Part shown: one piece after another, positions 37,428 to 46,735 of the stretch
Position numbering within the stretch: the first letter of the stretch is position 1
Layout: the number at the start of each line of letters is the position of its first letter
Assembly (NCBI RefSeq): GCF_034258515.1
Contig: NZ_CP139438.1
Location: forward strand, 1,364,001 to 1,428,000
DNA length: 64,000 nucleotides
Direction of reading: 5' to 3'
DNA from: Pseudarthrobacter oxydans
GTDB taxonomy: Bacteria; Actinomycetota; Actinomycetes; Actinomycetales; Micrococcaceae
Translations under genes and position numbers: made by a program
The notes under the pieces: generated by a model
The model's database searches: none
Told to the model about the DNA's origin: nothing
The model's input: only the letters and a program-made list of their open reading frames with translations

Positions 37428-38927
37428 GTGACTGTCACTGCACAGCCGGCCGTTTCCGCAGACCGCGAAAGCGCCCTTCTGGCCACTATCCCCACTGGCC
37501 TGCTCATCAACGGCGAATGGCGCGATGCCATCTCCGGGAAGACCTTCGACGTCGAAGATCCCGCCACCGGGAAGGTGCTGCTGAGCCTTGCCGACGCCGG
37601 GCCCGAGGACGGTGCCGCAGCCCTGGACGCGGCCGCCGCCGCGCAGGAGTCCTGGGCGAAGGTTCCTCCCCGCGAGCGGGGCGAAATCCTCCGCCGTGCC
37701 TTTGAACTGGTGACCGAGCGCGCCGAGGACTTCGCGTTGCTGATGACAATGGAAATGGGCAAGCCGCTGGCCGAAGCCCGCGGCGAGGTCACCTACGGCG
37801 CAGAGTTCCTGCGGTGGTTCTCGGAGGAAGCCGTCCGGGCCTTCGGCCGCTACTCCGTGTCTCCGGACGGCAAGTCGCGCCTGCTCGTGACCAAGAAGCC
37901 GGTGGGCCCCTGTTTGCTCATCACGCCCTGGAACTTCCCGCTGGCCATGGCCACCCGCAAGATCGCCCCCGCTGTCGCCGCCGGCTGCACCATGGTCCTG
38001 AAGTCGGCGAACCTTACCCCGCTGACCTCCCAGCTCTTTGCCGCCGTCATGATGGAAGCCGGCCTGCCGGCGGGCGTGCTGAATGTCATCCCCACCTCGA
38101 CGGCAGGTGCCACCACCGGCCCGCTGATCAAGGACTCCCGGCTGCGGAAGCTCTCGTTTACCGGCTCCACGGAAGTGGGCCGCCGCCTGCTCGCCGATGC
38201 GTCCGGAACAGTCCTGCGCACCTCCATGGAGCTGGGCGGCAACGCCCCATTCGTGGTGTTCGAGGACGCTGACCTGGATGCCGCCGTCGCAGGGGCGATG
38301 CTCGCCAAGCTCCGCAACATGGGGGAGGCCTGCACGGCAGCGAACCGCTTCATCGTGCACGAGTCCATCGCCGCCGAGTTCGCGGAGAAGTTCGCCGCGA
38401 AAATGAAGGACATGACCACCGCACGCGGCACCGAGCCTGAGTCCAAAGTGGGCCCGCTTATTGATGCCAAGAGCCGGGACAAGGTCCATGAACTGGTCTC
38501 CGACGCTGTTGCCTCCGGCGCGAAAGCCATCGTGGGCGGCGGACCGGTGGAGGGTCCGGGCTACTTCTACCAGCCCACGATCCTGTCCGGGGTCACGGAG
38601 GGCACCCGGATCCTGTCCGAGGAAATCTTCGGCCCCGTGGCCCCGATCATCACCTTCAGCAGCGAGGACGACGCCGTCCGCCTGGCCAACAACACCGAAT
38701 ACGGGCTGGTGGCCTACGTCTTCACCAAGGACCTGAACCGCGGCATCCGGATGGGCGAGCGCCTCGAGACCGGCATGCTCGGCCTGAACGCCGGCGTCAT
38801 TTCAAACGCGGCTGCCCCGTTCGGCGGAGTCAAGCAGTCCGGCCTGGGACGTGAGGGCGGCCTCGAAGGCATCGAGGAGTACCTCTACACGCAGTACATC
38901 GGCATCGCCGATCCCTACGCCGGATAA
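37428..38927 (+). CDS. gabD: NAD(P)-dependent succinate-semialdehyde dehydrogenase
   Basis: The 499-residue aldehyde dehydrogenase has E268 in MELGGNAPF and the nucleophile C302 in MGEACTAANRF, the canonical 34-residue spacing; ITPWNFPLAMATRKIAPA and FTGSTEVGRRLL complete the cofactor site. The segment that is usually KPAExTP reads KSANLTP. The MELGGNAPFVVF and GEACTAANR forms point to the SSADH group, which oxidises succinate semialdehyde to succinate in GABA or putrescine use. GTG 37428 has GAGGGAG six bases upstream. No transaminase gene is near, so the substrate is a family-based inference. Confidence 0.85.
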   Translation: MTVTAQPAVSADRESALLATIPTGLLINGEWRDAISGKTFDVEDPATGKVLLSLADAGPEDGAAALDAAAAAQESWAKVPPRERGEILRRAFELVTERAEDFALLMTMEMGKPLAEARGEVTYGAEFLRWFSEEAVRAFGRYSVSPDGKSRLLVTKKPVGPCLLITPWNFPLAMATRKIAPAVAAGCTMVLKSANLTPLTSQLFAAVMMEAGLPAGVLNVIPTSTAGATTGPLIKDSRLRKLSFTGSTEVGRRLLADASGTVLRTSMELGGNAPFVVFEDADLDAAVAGAMLAKLRNMGEACTAANRFIVHESIAAEFAEKFAAKMKDMTTARGTEPESKVGPLIDAKSRDKVHELVSDAVASGAKAIVGGGPVEGPGYFYQPTILSGVTEGTRILSEEIFGPVAPIITFSSEDDAVRLANNTEYGLVAYVFTKDLNRGIRMGERLETGMLGLNAGVISNAAAPFGGVKQSGLGREGGLEGIEEYLYTQYIGIADPYAG

Positions 38928-38946
38928 GTCGACGGGCTGGTAGCGG

Positions 38947-41484
38947 TCAGCCCCCGCTTCGCCGGTGGACGCCGTCGCGCGGTCCGGGCCTGGAAGGAAC
39001 AGGCCAGGAGCGTGCGGCGGCTTTTGCCGTCCTGGCCAGGACTCGGCCAATGGCGCGGCCAGTGGAGCGGAACGGGGCGGCGAGGAAGCGCCCCAGGCCG
39101 CCCATGACCGACGGCGGCACCCAGGCGGCCTGCAGCCGCCGCCTGAGCGGAGCATTGGCGCGCAGTGTTTCTTCCACGGCCCCGACTTCGGCTGCCATGG
39201 CCGTTGCCCTGTCCCGGGCGGACTGGGACTTTGCGTCATCGGTATCCTGTTCCGGTATGGTGCGGGGCGGGCGGCCGTAGCTGTGGCGTTCGAACTCTTC
39301 CGTGAGGGCAGCGGCTGCCTGGTGCGCGGGCCGGTCCACGCCTTCCGGGTCTCCCAGCAGGGTGCCACGGAGCCGCGCCGAATAGGCCCGGGGTGTCTCG
39401 CTGGCGCCTGGGGGCAGTCCGTAGTCGGTGCCGAGATCCAGCAGTTCGCGCCATCCCATGGGCACGGCCTTGCCGGGGTCCTGCGGCCGGAGCCGCCGTG
39501 CCCGGATTCCCGCCCGAACCATCCTGGGGGCGGCCGCAAGGAGCGCCACCGCCAGGACGCCGCCGGCGCCCAGGAGCCACGGCAGGAGCTGGACGCCGGC
39601 GTCAGCGCCTCCGCCGCCACCGCCGGGGGCGGGCAGGGGAGTGGTGCTGGGTGCAGGAACGGGAGCGGGCGTGGCGCCGGGAACCAGGTCCTGGTTGTTG
39701 TCCAGTGCGTCGGGGGAGGCAGATACCGATGATTCCGTGGCGTATTCGGGGACCACACCGCGGGACGGAGTGGGCTCGAAGGGCACCCAGCCGAGGCCCT
39801 GGAAGTAAAGTTCCGGCCACGCGTGGGCATCACGCGCATCCACCTCATATTCGGGCAGCGCTCCCTGACCGGCCACGGAAACGGTGGCACCCGTGAGCCT
39901 GCCGGGGGCGTAGCCTACGGCGATCCGGCTGGGGATACCTTCCAGCCTCGCCATGACGGCCATGGCGGACGCGTAATGGATGCAGTATCCGCTCTTCTGC
40001 TCGAGGAAGTCAGCCAGCACCGAGAGCCCGTTGCCGTCGTAGCCGCCCTGCACCGGAGACTGCAGTGAGTAGGTGAACGCGGCCGAACGCAGGTACTTCT
40101 GGATCGCCATCGCCTTCTGGTACGGCGTGCCTGTCCCGGCGACGGTATCGGCGGTGGCGCGCACAATGTCGGGAACGTTGCCGGGGATCCGGGTGAAGTC
40201 CTCGGGGATGCCCTGGACTGCTGCGGAGGACTGATTCAGGAGCGCTGCCGTCAGTTTGGGCACGGAGGACGTCACCAGGTACTCCTGCCTTCGTGATGTT
40301 GTGGTGCCGGATCCCTTGATGCTCAAGGTCGCCGGGTCCCAGGTCCACCGGCCGCTGAGCCCGCGGACCGTTTCGGGGGCATACGGTGCGGGAAGGTAGG
40401 GGCTGTTGAAACTGCCGGCGTCGATGGCCGTGACCAGCCGGAGCTGTTCGTCGGCAAGCACCGTATAGCCAGGGTCGATCCTGCCGCCCATCGGCAGGCG
40501 GGAAGCGTCACGGTCGTCGGGGCCCCAGGATTCGCCGTCGAAATTGTCCACGGTGACCGAGCGCAGGTACAGCGGGGCGGCGGCATTGGTGGCGTAGGTG
40601 ATCCGCCCGCTTCCGTCGGGAGTGCGCAGGCTGTTGCCCAGGGTGATCATGGGGTTCAGTCCTGTTGACGTGCCCCACGGATTGAGGCGGGATCCTTGCG
40701 GGAAGGTGCCCTGGTCGAAGCCGGGAATGGCCAGGGGCGCCACCAGGGTTGCGGCGAGGGCAACGGACCCCGTGAGAACGGCACGCCGCAGGTGGCCCGG
40801 ACTCCGGGCGGCATCGGTCTGAAGCCGGGCATCGGGGGCGTAATACTGGCTGCAGGCAAGGATCATCAGGTATCCGGCAACTGTTGCGGCGAATCCCCAG
40901 AAGCCTACGCTCTGCGGCTTGATCATCGCGGGCACCACCAGGATCGCCAGCAGCCCCACCCCGGTAGCGGCCGGCATGCCGAGCGGCAGCGCAAGTGCAT
41001 CCACCAGGATCACCGCCAGGCCCAGGACAGCGCAGGCAACCATGACGATGCCTACATTGGGCGCCACGGGCGCGGTCTCGGAGAGAACAGTCTCGCTGGC
41101 GCGCCGGACCAGGCGGTCCAGTTCGGCAAAGCTGCCTCCGGTGGGGACAAGCCCGGCAAAGCTTGAGCTGCGGAAAAAAGTCAGCGTCAGGATGGCACCC
41201 AGGGAAAGGAACCCGCCGGCCGTCACGAGCAGAGGCTGCGCGCGCAGGGACCGGAGGGCGGCCAGGGTGAAACTGACCACCAGGACGGTGGTCAGCACCG
41301 GCCAGTACCAGCCCCAGCCCCGGAGCACGCCGTTCAGCGAAAGGGCGGCACCGCACACGGCCACGGCGATCGCTCCGGCCATGGCCCAGGGGTAGGCGCC
41401 CACCGGGGGCCGGGCGGCGGGGTTTCCACCAGGCGTCCCGGACGGCAGGTCTGTTCCGTGCCTGCGGGCTGGTGCCATGGTCAC
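38947..41484 (-). CDS. TgpA-type membrane transglutaminase (DUF3488 + transglutaminase)
   Basis: The 845-residue protein starts with about six membrane helices (DUF3488/TgpA_N, about 30-230), then an extracytoplasmic region with a transglutaminase core: Cys in KSGYCIHYASAMAVM (about 498), His in DARDAHAWPELYF (about 553) and FEPTPSRG. A Pro/Gly linker, one more helix near 640-660 and a cytoplasmic DUF4129-like tail follow. The GTG start overlaps the DUF58 stop as GTGA. With MoxR and DUF58 it forms a widespread operon whose substrate is unknown; P. aeruginosa TgpA is essential. An ATG two codons later is an alternative start. Confidence 0.9.
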   Translation of the reverse strand: MTMAPARRHGTDLPSGTPGGNPAARPPVGAYPWAMAGAIAVAVCGAALSLNGVLRGWGWYWPVLTTVLVVSFTLAALRSLRAQPLLVTAGGFLSLGAILTLTFFRSSSFAGLVPTGGSFAELDRLVRRASETVLSETAPVAPNVGIVMVACAVLGLAVILVDALALPLGMPAATGVGLLAILVVPAMIKPQSVGFWGFAATVAGYLMILACSQYYAPDARLQTDAARSPGHLRRAVLTGSVALAATLVAPLAIPGFDQGTFPQGSRLNPWGTSTGLNPMITLGNSLRTPDGSGRITYATNAAAPLYLRSVTVDNFDGESWGPDDRDASRLPMGGRIDPGYTVLADEQLRLVTAIDAGSFNSPYLPAPYAPETVRGLSGRWTWDPATLSIKGSGTTTSRRQEYLVTSSVPKLTAALLNQSSAAVQGIPEDFTRIPGNVPDIVRATADTVAGTGTPYQKAMAIQKYLRSAAFTYSLQSPVQGGYDGNGLSVLADFLEQKSGYCIHYASAMAVMARLEGIPSRIAVGYAPGRLTGATVSVAGQGALPEYEVDARDAHAWPELYFQGLGWVPFEPTPSRGVVPEYATESSVSASPDALDNNQDLVPGATPAPVPAPSTTPLPAPGGGGGGADAGVQLLPWLLGAGGVLAVALLAAAPRMVRAGIRARRLRPQDPGKAVPMGWRELLDLGTDYGLPPGASETPRAYSARLRGTLLGDPEGVDRPAHQAAAALTEEFERHSYGRPPRTIPEQDTDDAKSQSARDRATAMAAEVGAVEETLRANAPLRRRLQAAWVPPSVMGGLGRFLAAPFRSTGRAIGRVLARTAKAAARSWPVPSRPGPRDGVHRRSGG

Positions 41485-42920
41485 CGGGACACCCCCGTTC
41501 CGCGGCGGACGTCGGCGGTCGGGGCGGGTATGGCAAGGTCCTGGTCGAACTGGCTCCAGGCCGCCGCTACGGGAACCGAGGGGGCAACGGCCACTGCCCG
41601 CCAGCCTCCCTGGCGGAGCACCTCCAGGACATCCGCGTACTCTGCGGGCCTTTCGGCAGCGATGATGGCAAAGGCATTGGTGGCGTAGCCTGCCGCCGGG
41701 GCAAGCGCAAGGGCCTCCATGCGGCTAATGGTTCCGAGCACCGCGATCACCGGACCCCGCATGCGGTGTGCGGACAGCTTGTCCATGAGGAGGTCGTCGA
41801 AAGCCTCCGGCCCCGGGTCATGGGACGTGCGGTCGCGAGTGGCCGCCCGGGCCGCCCACTCGTGAAGGACATTGTCGCGGCGGGCGTGGTGGGATCCGGT
41901 CAGCTGGATGGCCGCAAGGCTTTCTCCGATGGACTGGAGCCCGGCACCGCCGCTGTACTCCTCAACATCAGGTTCGGGAGCGGACGGCGAGTGCAGGAAG
42001 GCAGGCCCGCCGCCGGTGTCCAGCAGGCGCAGGGCGTAGTTTCGCTCCGCCAGGTGCGCGCTGATCGACATGACCGCCACAACGCTCCACTCGAAGGCCG
42101 CGCTGCTGGCCATGGAGGGCCCGTCCTGGCCAGCCTGCCCGGCCGGACCTGCGGAGCCCCCGGAAAACGCGCTGTACCGGTGGTCCATGACGATTGTTGC
42201 CTCGGGGGTGGTGACCGACTCCTCCTGACGCACCATGAGGTCGCCGTGGCGTGCAGTGGCGGCCCAATGCACCCGCCGCATGGGATCCCCGTGCCGGTAC
42301 TCGCGGGTCATGACGTCGTCGTCGCTGGGATTGGCCCGGATCCTGGTGGCCGTGATGCCGTCGTTGCCCCGGGCGCCGGCCAGCCCGGTCAGGGGAAGCA
42401 CGACGGCGGCAGGCGTCACGGTGAGGATGTCGCCGTCGTCAATCGCCTGGCGGTGCAGCGAAAGGCCGAACGGGTCCGTGAACTCAGCCGTCACCGGGCC
42501 AATGAGGAACTGCCCGCGCCGGGCTGAGCGCAGGTGGTACTCGTACCGGCTGGTGCCCCCTGTGGCGGAGCGGGAAGGGAAACGGAATGCCGGCGACTCG
42601 CCCAGGCGGGCAGGCAACCGCTCCTCCATGGTGGCCCGGCCGCTGCCGGTTCCCGTCCTGGCCACCGCGAGCCGGACGGTCGTGGGCGCGGAGGTTTCCA
42701 CGGGGGAGGGGTTGAACTCCCGGTACACCTGGAACCTGGGTTTCACCAGCCGGATCCCGGCAAGGGAAACCAAAGGAAGGACTATGAGCAGCACGCTCAA
42801 CGTCAACAAGTCCCTGCGGCCCATGATGTACGCAGCTCCGAGGGCGATGCCCCCGGCGGTGATCATGCCCCAGCCGCGGGTGGTGAAGAGGTGCCGGGGC
42901 ACTTTGTCCAGCAGTGCCAT
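41481..42920 (-). CDS. DUF58 domain-containing membrane protein
   Basis: ATG 42920 starts a 479-residue product; upstream codons of this frame are shadow of moxR. Two helices lie at about 15-55, followed by a beta-rich region and the DUF58 core with REYRHGDPMRRVHWAATARH, where the conserved GD..R.I.W pattern is recognisable, and a vWA-like C-terminal half (ATIVMDHRYS onwards). DUF58 proteins work with MoxR ATPases as chaperone-like pairs. It begins 10 bases after moxR and overlaps the transglutaminase gene, so the three are one operon. Confidence 0.9.
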   Translation of the reverse strand: MALLDKVPRHLFTTRGWGMITAGGIALGAAYIMGRRDLLTLSVLLIVLPLVSLAGIRLVKPRFQVYREFNPSPVETSAPTTVRLAVARTGTGSGRATMEERLPARLGESPAFRFPSRSATGGTSRYEYHLRSARRGQFLIGPVTAEFTDPFGLSLHRQAIDDGDILTVTPAAVVLPLTGLAGARGNDGITATRIRANPSDDDVMTREYRHGDPMRRVHWAATARHGDLMVRQEESVTTPEATIVMDHRYSAFSGGSAGPAGQAGQDGPSMASSAAFEWSVVAVMSISAHLAERNYALRLLDTGGGPAFLHSPSAPEPDVEEYSGGAGLQSIGESLAAIQLTGSHHARRDNVLHEWAARAATRDRTSHDPGPEAFDDLLMDKLSAHRMRGPVIAVLGTISRMEALALAPAAGYATNAFAIIAAERPAEYADVLEVLRQGGWRAVAVAPSVPVAAAWSQFDQDLAIPAPTADVRRGTGVSR

Positions 42921-42930
42921 GGGTAGCCGC

Positions 42931-44058
42931 CTAGCGGTTCCTGCCCAGGCCGGTGACCGGGGCAGCCGTCCTGCCGGCAGGGGCAGGGGCCCTTGTGCCG
43001 GCTCCAGCGGTCCCGGACGTGACGGGCAAGCGCGACAGGATGCCCCGCAGGACACTGTGGGGGGTCTCCCCGGCACCAGCGGCCTTCCGGTCCAGGATGA
43101 TCCTGTGTGCCAGCACGGCTTCGGCGAGGTGGACGACGTCGTCCGGCAGCACGAAGTCGCGCCCGTCCAGGGCCGCGGTGGCTTTCGCCGCGCGCAGCAG
43201 CTGCAGCATGGACCGGGGGCTGGCACCCAGCCGGAGCAGCGGGCTTTCCCTGGTGGCCCTGCCCACGGACACTGTGTACTCCTTGACAGCCTGGGACACG
43301 TAAACCTGCTGGACGGTGGTGATCATGGCCGCCACCTCAGCTGCAGTGACGACAGCGGAAACCTTGGCCAGGGGCGAGGTTGCCTGATGCGTTTCGAGCA
43401 TCTCGATCTCGGCGTCCTTGTCCGGGTATCCCATGGAGATCCTGGCCATGAAACGGTCCCGTTGCGCCTCGGGCAGCGGGTAGGTCCCCTCCATTTCGAT
43501 GGGGTTCTGGGTGGCGACCACCATGAACGGCTCGTCGAGCCGGTACGAGTTGCCGTCCACCGTCACCTGGTGCTCTTCCATGCATTCAAGCAGCGCGGAC
43601 TGGGTCTTGGCCGAGGCGCGGTTGATTTCGTCGCCGATGACGATGTTGGCGAAGACAGCCCCCGGACGGAACTCAAACAGCCGGGAGGCCTGGTTGTAGA
43701 TGGACACGCCCGTCACATCGGACGGCAACAGGTCCGGGGTGAACTGGATCCGGTTGACGGTGCAGTCGATGGTGCGTGCCAGTGTCTTGGCGAGGAGTGT
43801 CTTCCCTACGCCCGGGACATCTTCAAGCAGCAGGTGGCCCTGGGCCAGCAGTACGGTCAGCGCCAGTTTGGCGGCGTCGGATTTCCCATCGATGACTGTA
43901 TTAACGGACGTGAGGATGCGCTGGCTCGCTGCGTGGAAGGAAGCAGCGTCCATGGCTGCGGGGCGGTGACCGTTCAAACGGCTGACGGGATCGGTAATTC
44001 CCGCCAGGTTGCCGTGCACAGCGCTCACATCGTTGGCAGTGCGTCGGTGGGGTTCCAT
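42931..44058 (-). CDS. MoxR family AAA+ ATPase
   Basis: The 375-residue ATPase has Walker A DVPGVGKTLLAK (about 81-87), Walker B IVIGDEINRA, sensor 1 in VVATQNPIEMEGTYPLPEAQ and sensor 2 near GASPRSML, the arrangement of MoxR AAA+ proteins. ATG 44058 is preceded by AAAGG; a TTG two codons upstream is less likely. MoxR ATPases assist maturation of partner complexes, probably through the DUF58 vWA-like protein encoded next. It is divergent from tatD. Confidence 0.93.
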   Translation of the reverse strand: MEPHRRTANDVSAVHGNLAGITDPVSRLNGHRPAAMDAASFHAASQRILTSVNTVIDGKSDAAKLALTVLLAQGHLLLEDVPGVGKTLLAKTLARTIDCTVNRIQFTPDLLPSDVTGVSIYNQASRLFEFRPGAVFANIVIGDEINRASAKTQSALLECMEEHQVTVDGNSYRLDEPFMVVATQNPIEMEGTYPLPEAQRDRFMARISMGYPDKDAEIEMLETHQATSPLAKVSAVVTAAEVAAMITTVQQVYVSQAVKEYTVSVGRATRESPLLRLGASPRSMLQLLRAAKATAALDGRDFVLPDDVVHLAEAVLAHRIILDRKAAGAGETPHSVLRGILSRLPVTSGTAGAGTRAPAPAGRTAAPVTGLGRNR

Positions 44059-44208
44059 CGGCAACCTTTCAGCGCTGGTTCACCTGGACGGGACAGCAAG
44101 CCTGCCTTCGCCCGTCGGGTGGGCGTTCGCATGTGTTCGTACCAGACTACTAACACAACTGCCACCGCAGACAGAGAGTTCCGACAAATATGCGGCAGCA
44201 TCCGCGGC

Positions 44209-44214
44209 TAGGCT
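44209..44214 (+). promoter_or_regulatory. −10 box TAGGCT before tatD
   Basis: TAGGCT is followed by exactly 6 bases (GGACGG) and the ATG, the same arrangement as at rsmI, the SpoIIM-like gene and pth. Confidence 0.5.
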
Positions 44215-44220
44215 GGACGG

Positions 44221-45126
44221 ATGTGCAATCCGCTTCCTCCCGCTGCCTACCAGGACCCCGCAACGGCAGGCGCACCGGAGCCGGGGAACTCACGGCAAAA
44301 GGCGTTTCCGCCCGCTCCGGAACCCCTGCCGGTACCCGTTATGGACAACCACACCCACCTTGACTTCCCGGACGGACAGGCCCCGGTCGGAGTGAAGGCG
44401 GCTTTGGATGCCGCCGCGGCCGTGGGTGTCCAGGGAGCAGTCCAGGTGGGCTGCGACCTGGAATCGTCCCGGTTCACGGTCCGCGCGGTGGACCTGGACG
44501 AGCGGCTGCTGGGGGCGGTGGCGCTGCATCCCAACGACGCCCCCCGTTACGCCGCCCGCGGCCAACTGGAAGAAGCGCTCGCAGAGATTGAGCAGCTCGC
44601 CTCCCACCCCCGGATCCGGGCCATCGGGGAGACCGGGCTCGATTTCTACCGCACCGAGGGGGAGGGGCTGGCGCATCAGAGGTACTCCTTCCGGCGCCAT
44701 ATCGACATCGCCAAGCGCCTGGACCTGACGCTCCAGATCCACGACCGGGACGCGCATGACGACGTCGTCCAGGTACTGAGGGAAGAAGGCGCGCCGGGGC
44801 GGGTGGTTTTCCACTGTTTCTCCGGCGACGACGAGCTGGCGAGGATCTGCAACGAGGAAGGGTGGTGGATGTCCTTTGCAGGTACGCTGACTTTTCGGAA
44901 TGCGGCGAATTTGCGCCGGGCCCTCGCAGTTGCGGACCCTGGTTTGGTCCTGGTGGAAACCGATGCGCCGTTCCTGACTCCGCACCCCCACCGCGGGCGG
45001 CCGAACGCCAGCTACATGGTTCCTTACACAGTCCGCGCCATGGCCGAATTGACAGAATCCGATCTTGCAGAAATATGCGCCCGAATAAGCGAAAATACCG
45101 TACGGGCATACGGATCCTGGGACTAG
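44221..45126 (+). CDS. tatD: TatD family metal-dependent hydrolase
   Basis: The 301-residue TIM-barrel protein has the metal ligands H44 and H46 in MDNHTHLDFP, Glu in AIGETGLDFYR, His in LQIHDRDAHDD, His in VVFHCFSGD and Asp in LVETDAPFL, a complete TatD site. TatD enzymes are 3'-5' DNA exonucleases or related phosphoesterases. About 40 residues precede the barrel, and the internal ATG 44341 at the barrel start is an alternative, but the −10 box spacing favours 44221. tatD–rpfB–rsmA–ispE is a conserved actinobacterial order. Confidence 0.92.
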   Translation: MCNPLPPAAYQDPATAGAPEPGNSRQKAFPPAPEPLPVPVMDNHTHLDFPDGQAPVGVKAALDAAAAVGVQGAVQVGCDLESSRFTVRAVDLDERLLGAVALHPNDAPRYAARGQLEEALAEIEQLASHPRIRAIGETGLDFYRTEGEGLAHQRYSFRRHIDIAKRLDLTLQIHDRDAHDDVVQVLREEGAPGRVVFHCFSGDDELARICNEEGWWMSFAGTLTFRNAANLRRALAVADPGLVLVETDAPFLTPHPHRGRPNASYMVPYTVRAMAELTESDLAEICARISENTVRAYGSWD

Positions 45127-45379
45127 GCGGCCGTTTCCCGGGCATTGTCAAATAAATACCCGGTATGCACAATTGTTGGTTGCTTTATAACGCTACGGTT
45201 ACAGTGGACAGATATTAGCCGGGGTCGGGGAAGGCCAGCGGGTAATTCACTTCTTTCTGCAGCAGGCTCTCGGGCGTTGCCCGGCCTGCCGATTGAGCGG
45301 AGTTTAGGCGGCGCAACGGTGCCCGGACTGCCCCTTGTGGCCGTACCGGGCATTTTATTGCGCGATTCCCCGTGCCCGG
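45127..45379 (+). promoter_or_regulatory. long 5' region of rpfB
   Basis: The 253 bases between tatD and rpfB include an AT-rich block (45145-45215, with TTTATAAC and GGTTACAG) unlike the GC-rich surroundings, a likely promoter area. A c-di-AMP (ydaO) riboswitch often precedes actinobacterial rpf genes, but its conserved core was not found. I see GGGGTCGGGGAAGG near 45220 but no complete fold. Confidence 0.35.
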
Positions 45380-46573
45380 ATGGACCTAAAGTTACGGGCA
45401 ATCGTGATCAAGTTCTTTACGTCGGACGGCAAGTTCAGCTTTGTCAAGGTTGGCGCGCAACTGCTGGTGCTCTGCGCACTCGTGGTGGGCCTCGTAGCCT
45501 TCGTCGGCAATAACAAGACCATCACACTCAATGTTGACGGCAAGGTCTCGTCCGTGCAGACGTTCGGCGGAACTGTTGGCCAAGTGGTCAAGAGCGCCAA
45601 CCTGGAACTCAACCCTGCAGACCGCGTGTCACCGTCCGTTGATGCGTCGGTCCAGAACGGCACGGTAATCAACGTCAACAAGGCCAAAGAGGTCAAGGTG
45701 AGCCTCGACGGTGCCGAGAAGACGGTGAACACTACCGCGCAGGACGTCGCGGGGCTGGTTACTGAACTCGGCGTCGCGAGCGCGTCCTCGGTTTCCGCGC
45801 CCAAGGATGCCCAGCTTTCAGTTGCCGGATCCTACGTTTCCATCTCCACACCGAAGTCCGTCAGCATTGTTGCCGACGGCAAGGTGGACACCGCAACCAC
45901 CACGGCGGCCACCGTCGGCAAGGTCCTCGAAGACGCCGGCCTGGCCCTTGGTGCCAACGACCGCACGTCGCAGCCGGCTAACGCGCACGTGGTGAACAAC
46001 ATGGTCATCAAGGTCTCGCGCGTCGACACCGGCCAGACTGCGGTCGCCACAGAGGACGTCCCCTTCGAGATTGTCACCAGTGAGAGCGCCGAACTGCTGA
46101 AGGGTGAAAAAGAAGTCACCCAGGAAGGCGTCGCAGGCAAGCTGGAGAAGACCTTCAAGCTGGTACTGGTGGACGGCCGCGAAGCGTCCCGGACCCTTGT
46201 GTCGGAGACTGTTGCGGTCCAGCCCGTACCTGAGAAGGTCACCGTGGGCACCAAGCCCAAGCCCGTTGCGCAGGCTGCCACCTCGGCATCTGCAGGCGCC
46301 AACACCGGGGCCGCTGCTCCGGCAATGATGAACGAAGCCATGTGGGACAAGATTGCCCAGTGCGAGTCCGGTGGAAACTGGAGCATCAACTCCGGCAACG
46401 GTTACTACGGCGGCCTTCAGTTCGATATCCGGACCTGGATCGGCGCCGGCGGCGGCGCGTACGCCCCCAACGCCAGCCTTGCCACCAAGGCCCAGCAGAT
46501 CGACATTGCCAACCGCGTTTACGCACAGCGCGGCCTGCAGCCGTGGGGCTGCGGTTGGGCTGCCACCAGCTGA
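45380..46573 (+). CDS. rpfB: resuscitation-promoting factor RpfB-like
   Basis: The 397-residue exported protein has an N-terminal anchor (about 21-43), three DUF348 repeats (about 45-85, 100-140, 155-200), a G5 domain (about 205-280) and a C-terminal Rpf lysozyme-like domain (about 310-395) starting MWDKIAQCESGGNWSINSG, with the catalytic Glu in CESGGNW. Rpf muralytic enzymes wake dormant actinobacteria and remodel septal peptidoglycan. The start is uncertain: ATG 45380 has a weak ribosome site; GTG 45335 and GTG 45404 are in frame. The architecture and the neighbours rsmA and ispE match M. tuberculosis RpfB (Rv1009). Confidence 0.93.
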   Translation: MDLKLRAIVIKFFTSDGKFSFVKVGAQLLVLCALVVGLVAFVGNNKTITLNVDGKVSSVQTFGGTVGQVVKSANLELNPADRVSPSVDASVQNGTVINVNKAKEVKVSLDGAEKTVNTTAQDVAGLVTELGVASASSVSAPKDAQLSVAGSYVSISTPKSVSIVADGKVDTATTTAATVGKVLEDAGLALGANDRTSQPANAHVVNNMVIKVSRVDTGQTAVATEDVPFEIVTSESAELLKGEKEVTQEGVAGKLEKTFKLVLVDGREASRTLVSETVAVQPVPEKVTVGTKPKPVAQAATSASAGANTGAAAPAMMNEAMWDKIAQCESGGNWSINSGNGYYGGLQFDIRTWIGAGGGAYAPNASLATKAQQIDIANRVYAQRGLQPWGCGWAATS

Positions 46574-46601
46574 CCTCGCGGATTGCCTGCCCATGCGGGC
46601 A

Positions 46602-46637
46602 CTGCGGCCGGTCCCGGATACCCGGGGCCGGCCGCAG
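46602..46637 (+). terminator. terminator after rpfB
   Basis: A 16-bp stem (CTGCGGCCGG 46602-46611 with CCGGCCGCAG 46628-46637, continued inward through one G·T pair) closes on a 4-base loop and is followed by CCGTTTAACC. Confidence 0.75.
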
Positions 46638-46723
46638 CCGTTTAACCGGGCAGTCTTTCCCGGCGGGTTCCCCGCCTGTTTCCCCCTCCTGTTTTTCCGG
46701 TGGGGCGCCCGTACCGCGCGGGA

Positions 46724-46729
46724 TAGGAT
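46724..46729 (+). promoter_or_regulatory. −10 box TAGGAT before rsmA
   Basis: TAGGAT ends exactly 6 bases before the GTG start of rsmA, downstream of the rpfB terminator. rsmA thus probably starts a new leaderless transcript that includes ispE. Confidence 0.5.
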
Positions 46730-46735
46730 ACCTAG

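Noticed and set aside
45127..45379. c-di-AMP (ydaO) riboswitch upstream of rpfB
   Set aside because: The GGGGTGAATC-like and closing GTCAGCTAACC-like conserved blocks are not present; only a loose GGGGAAGG resemblance.
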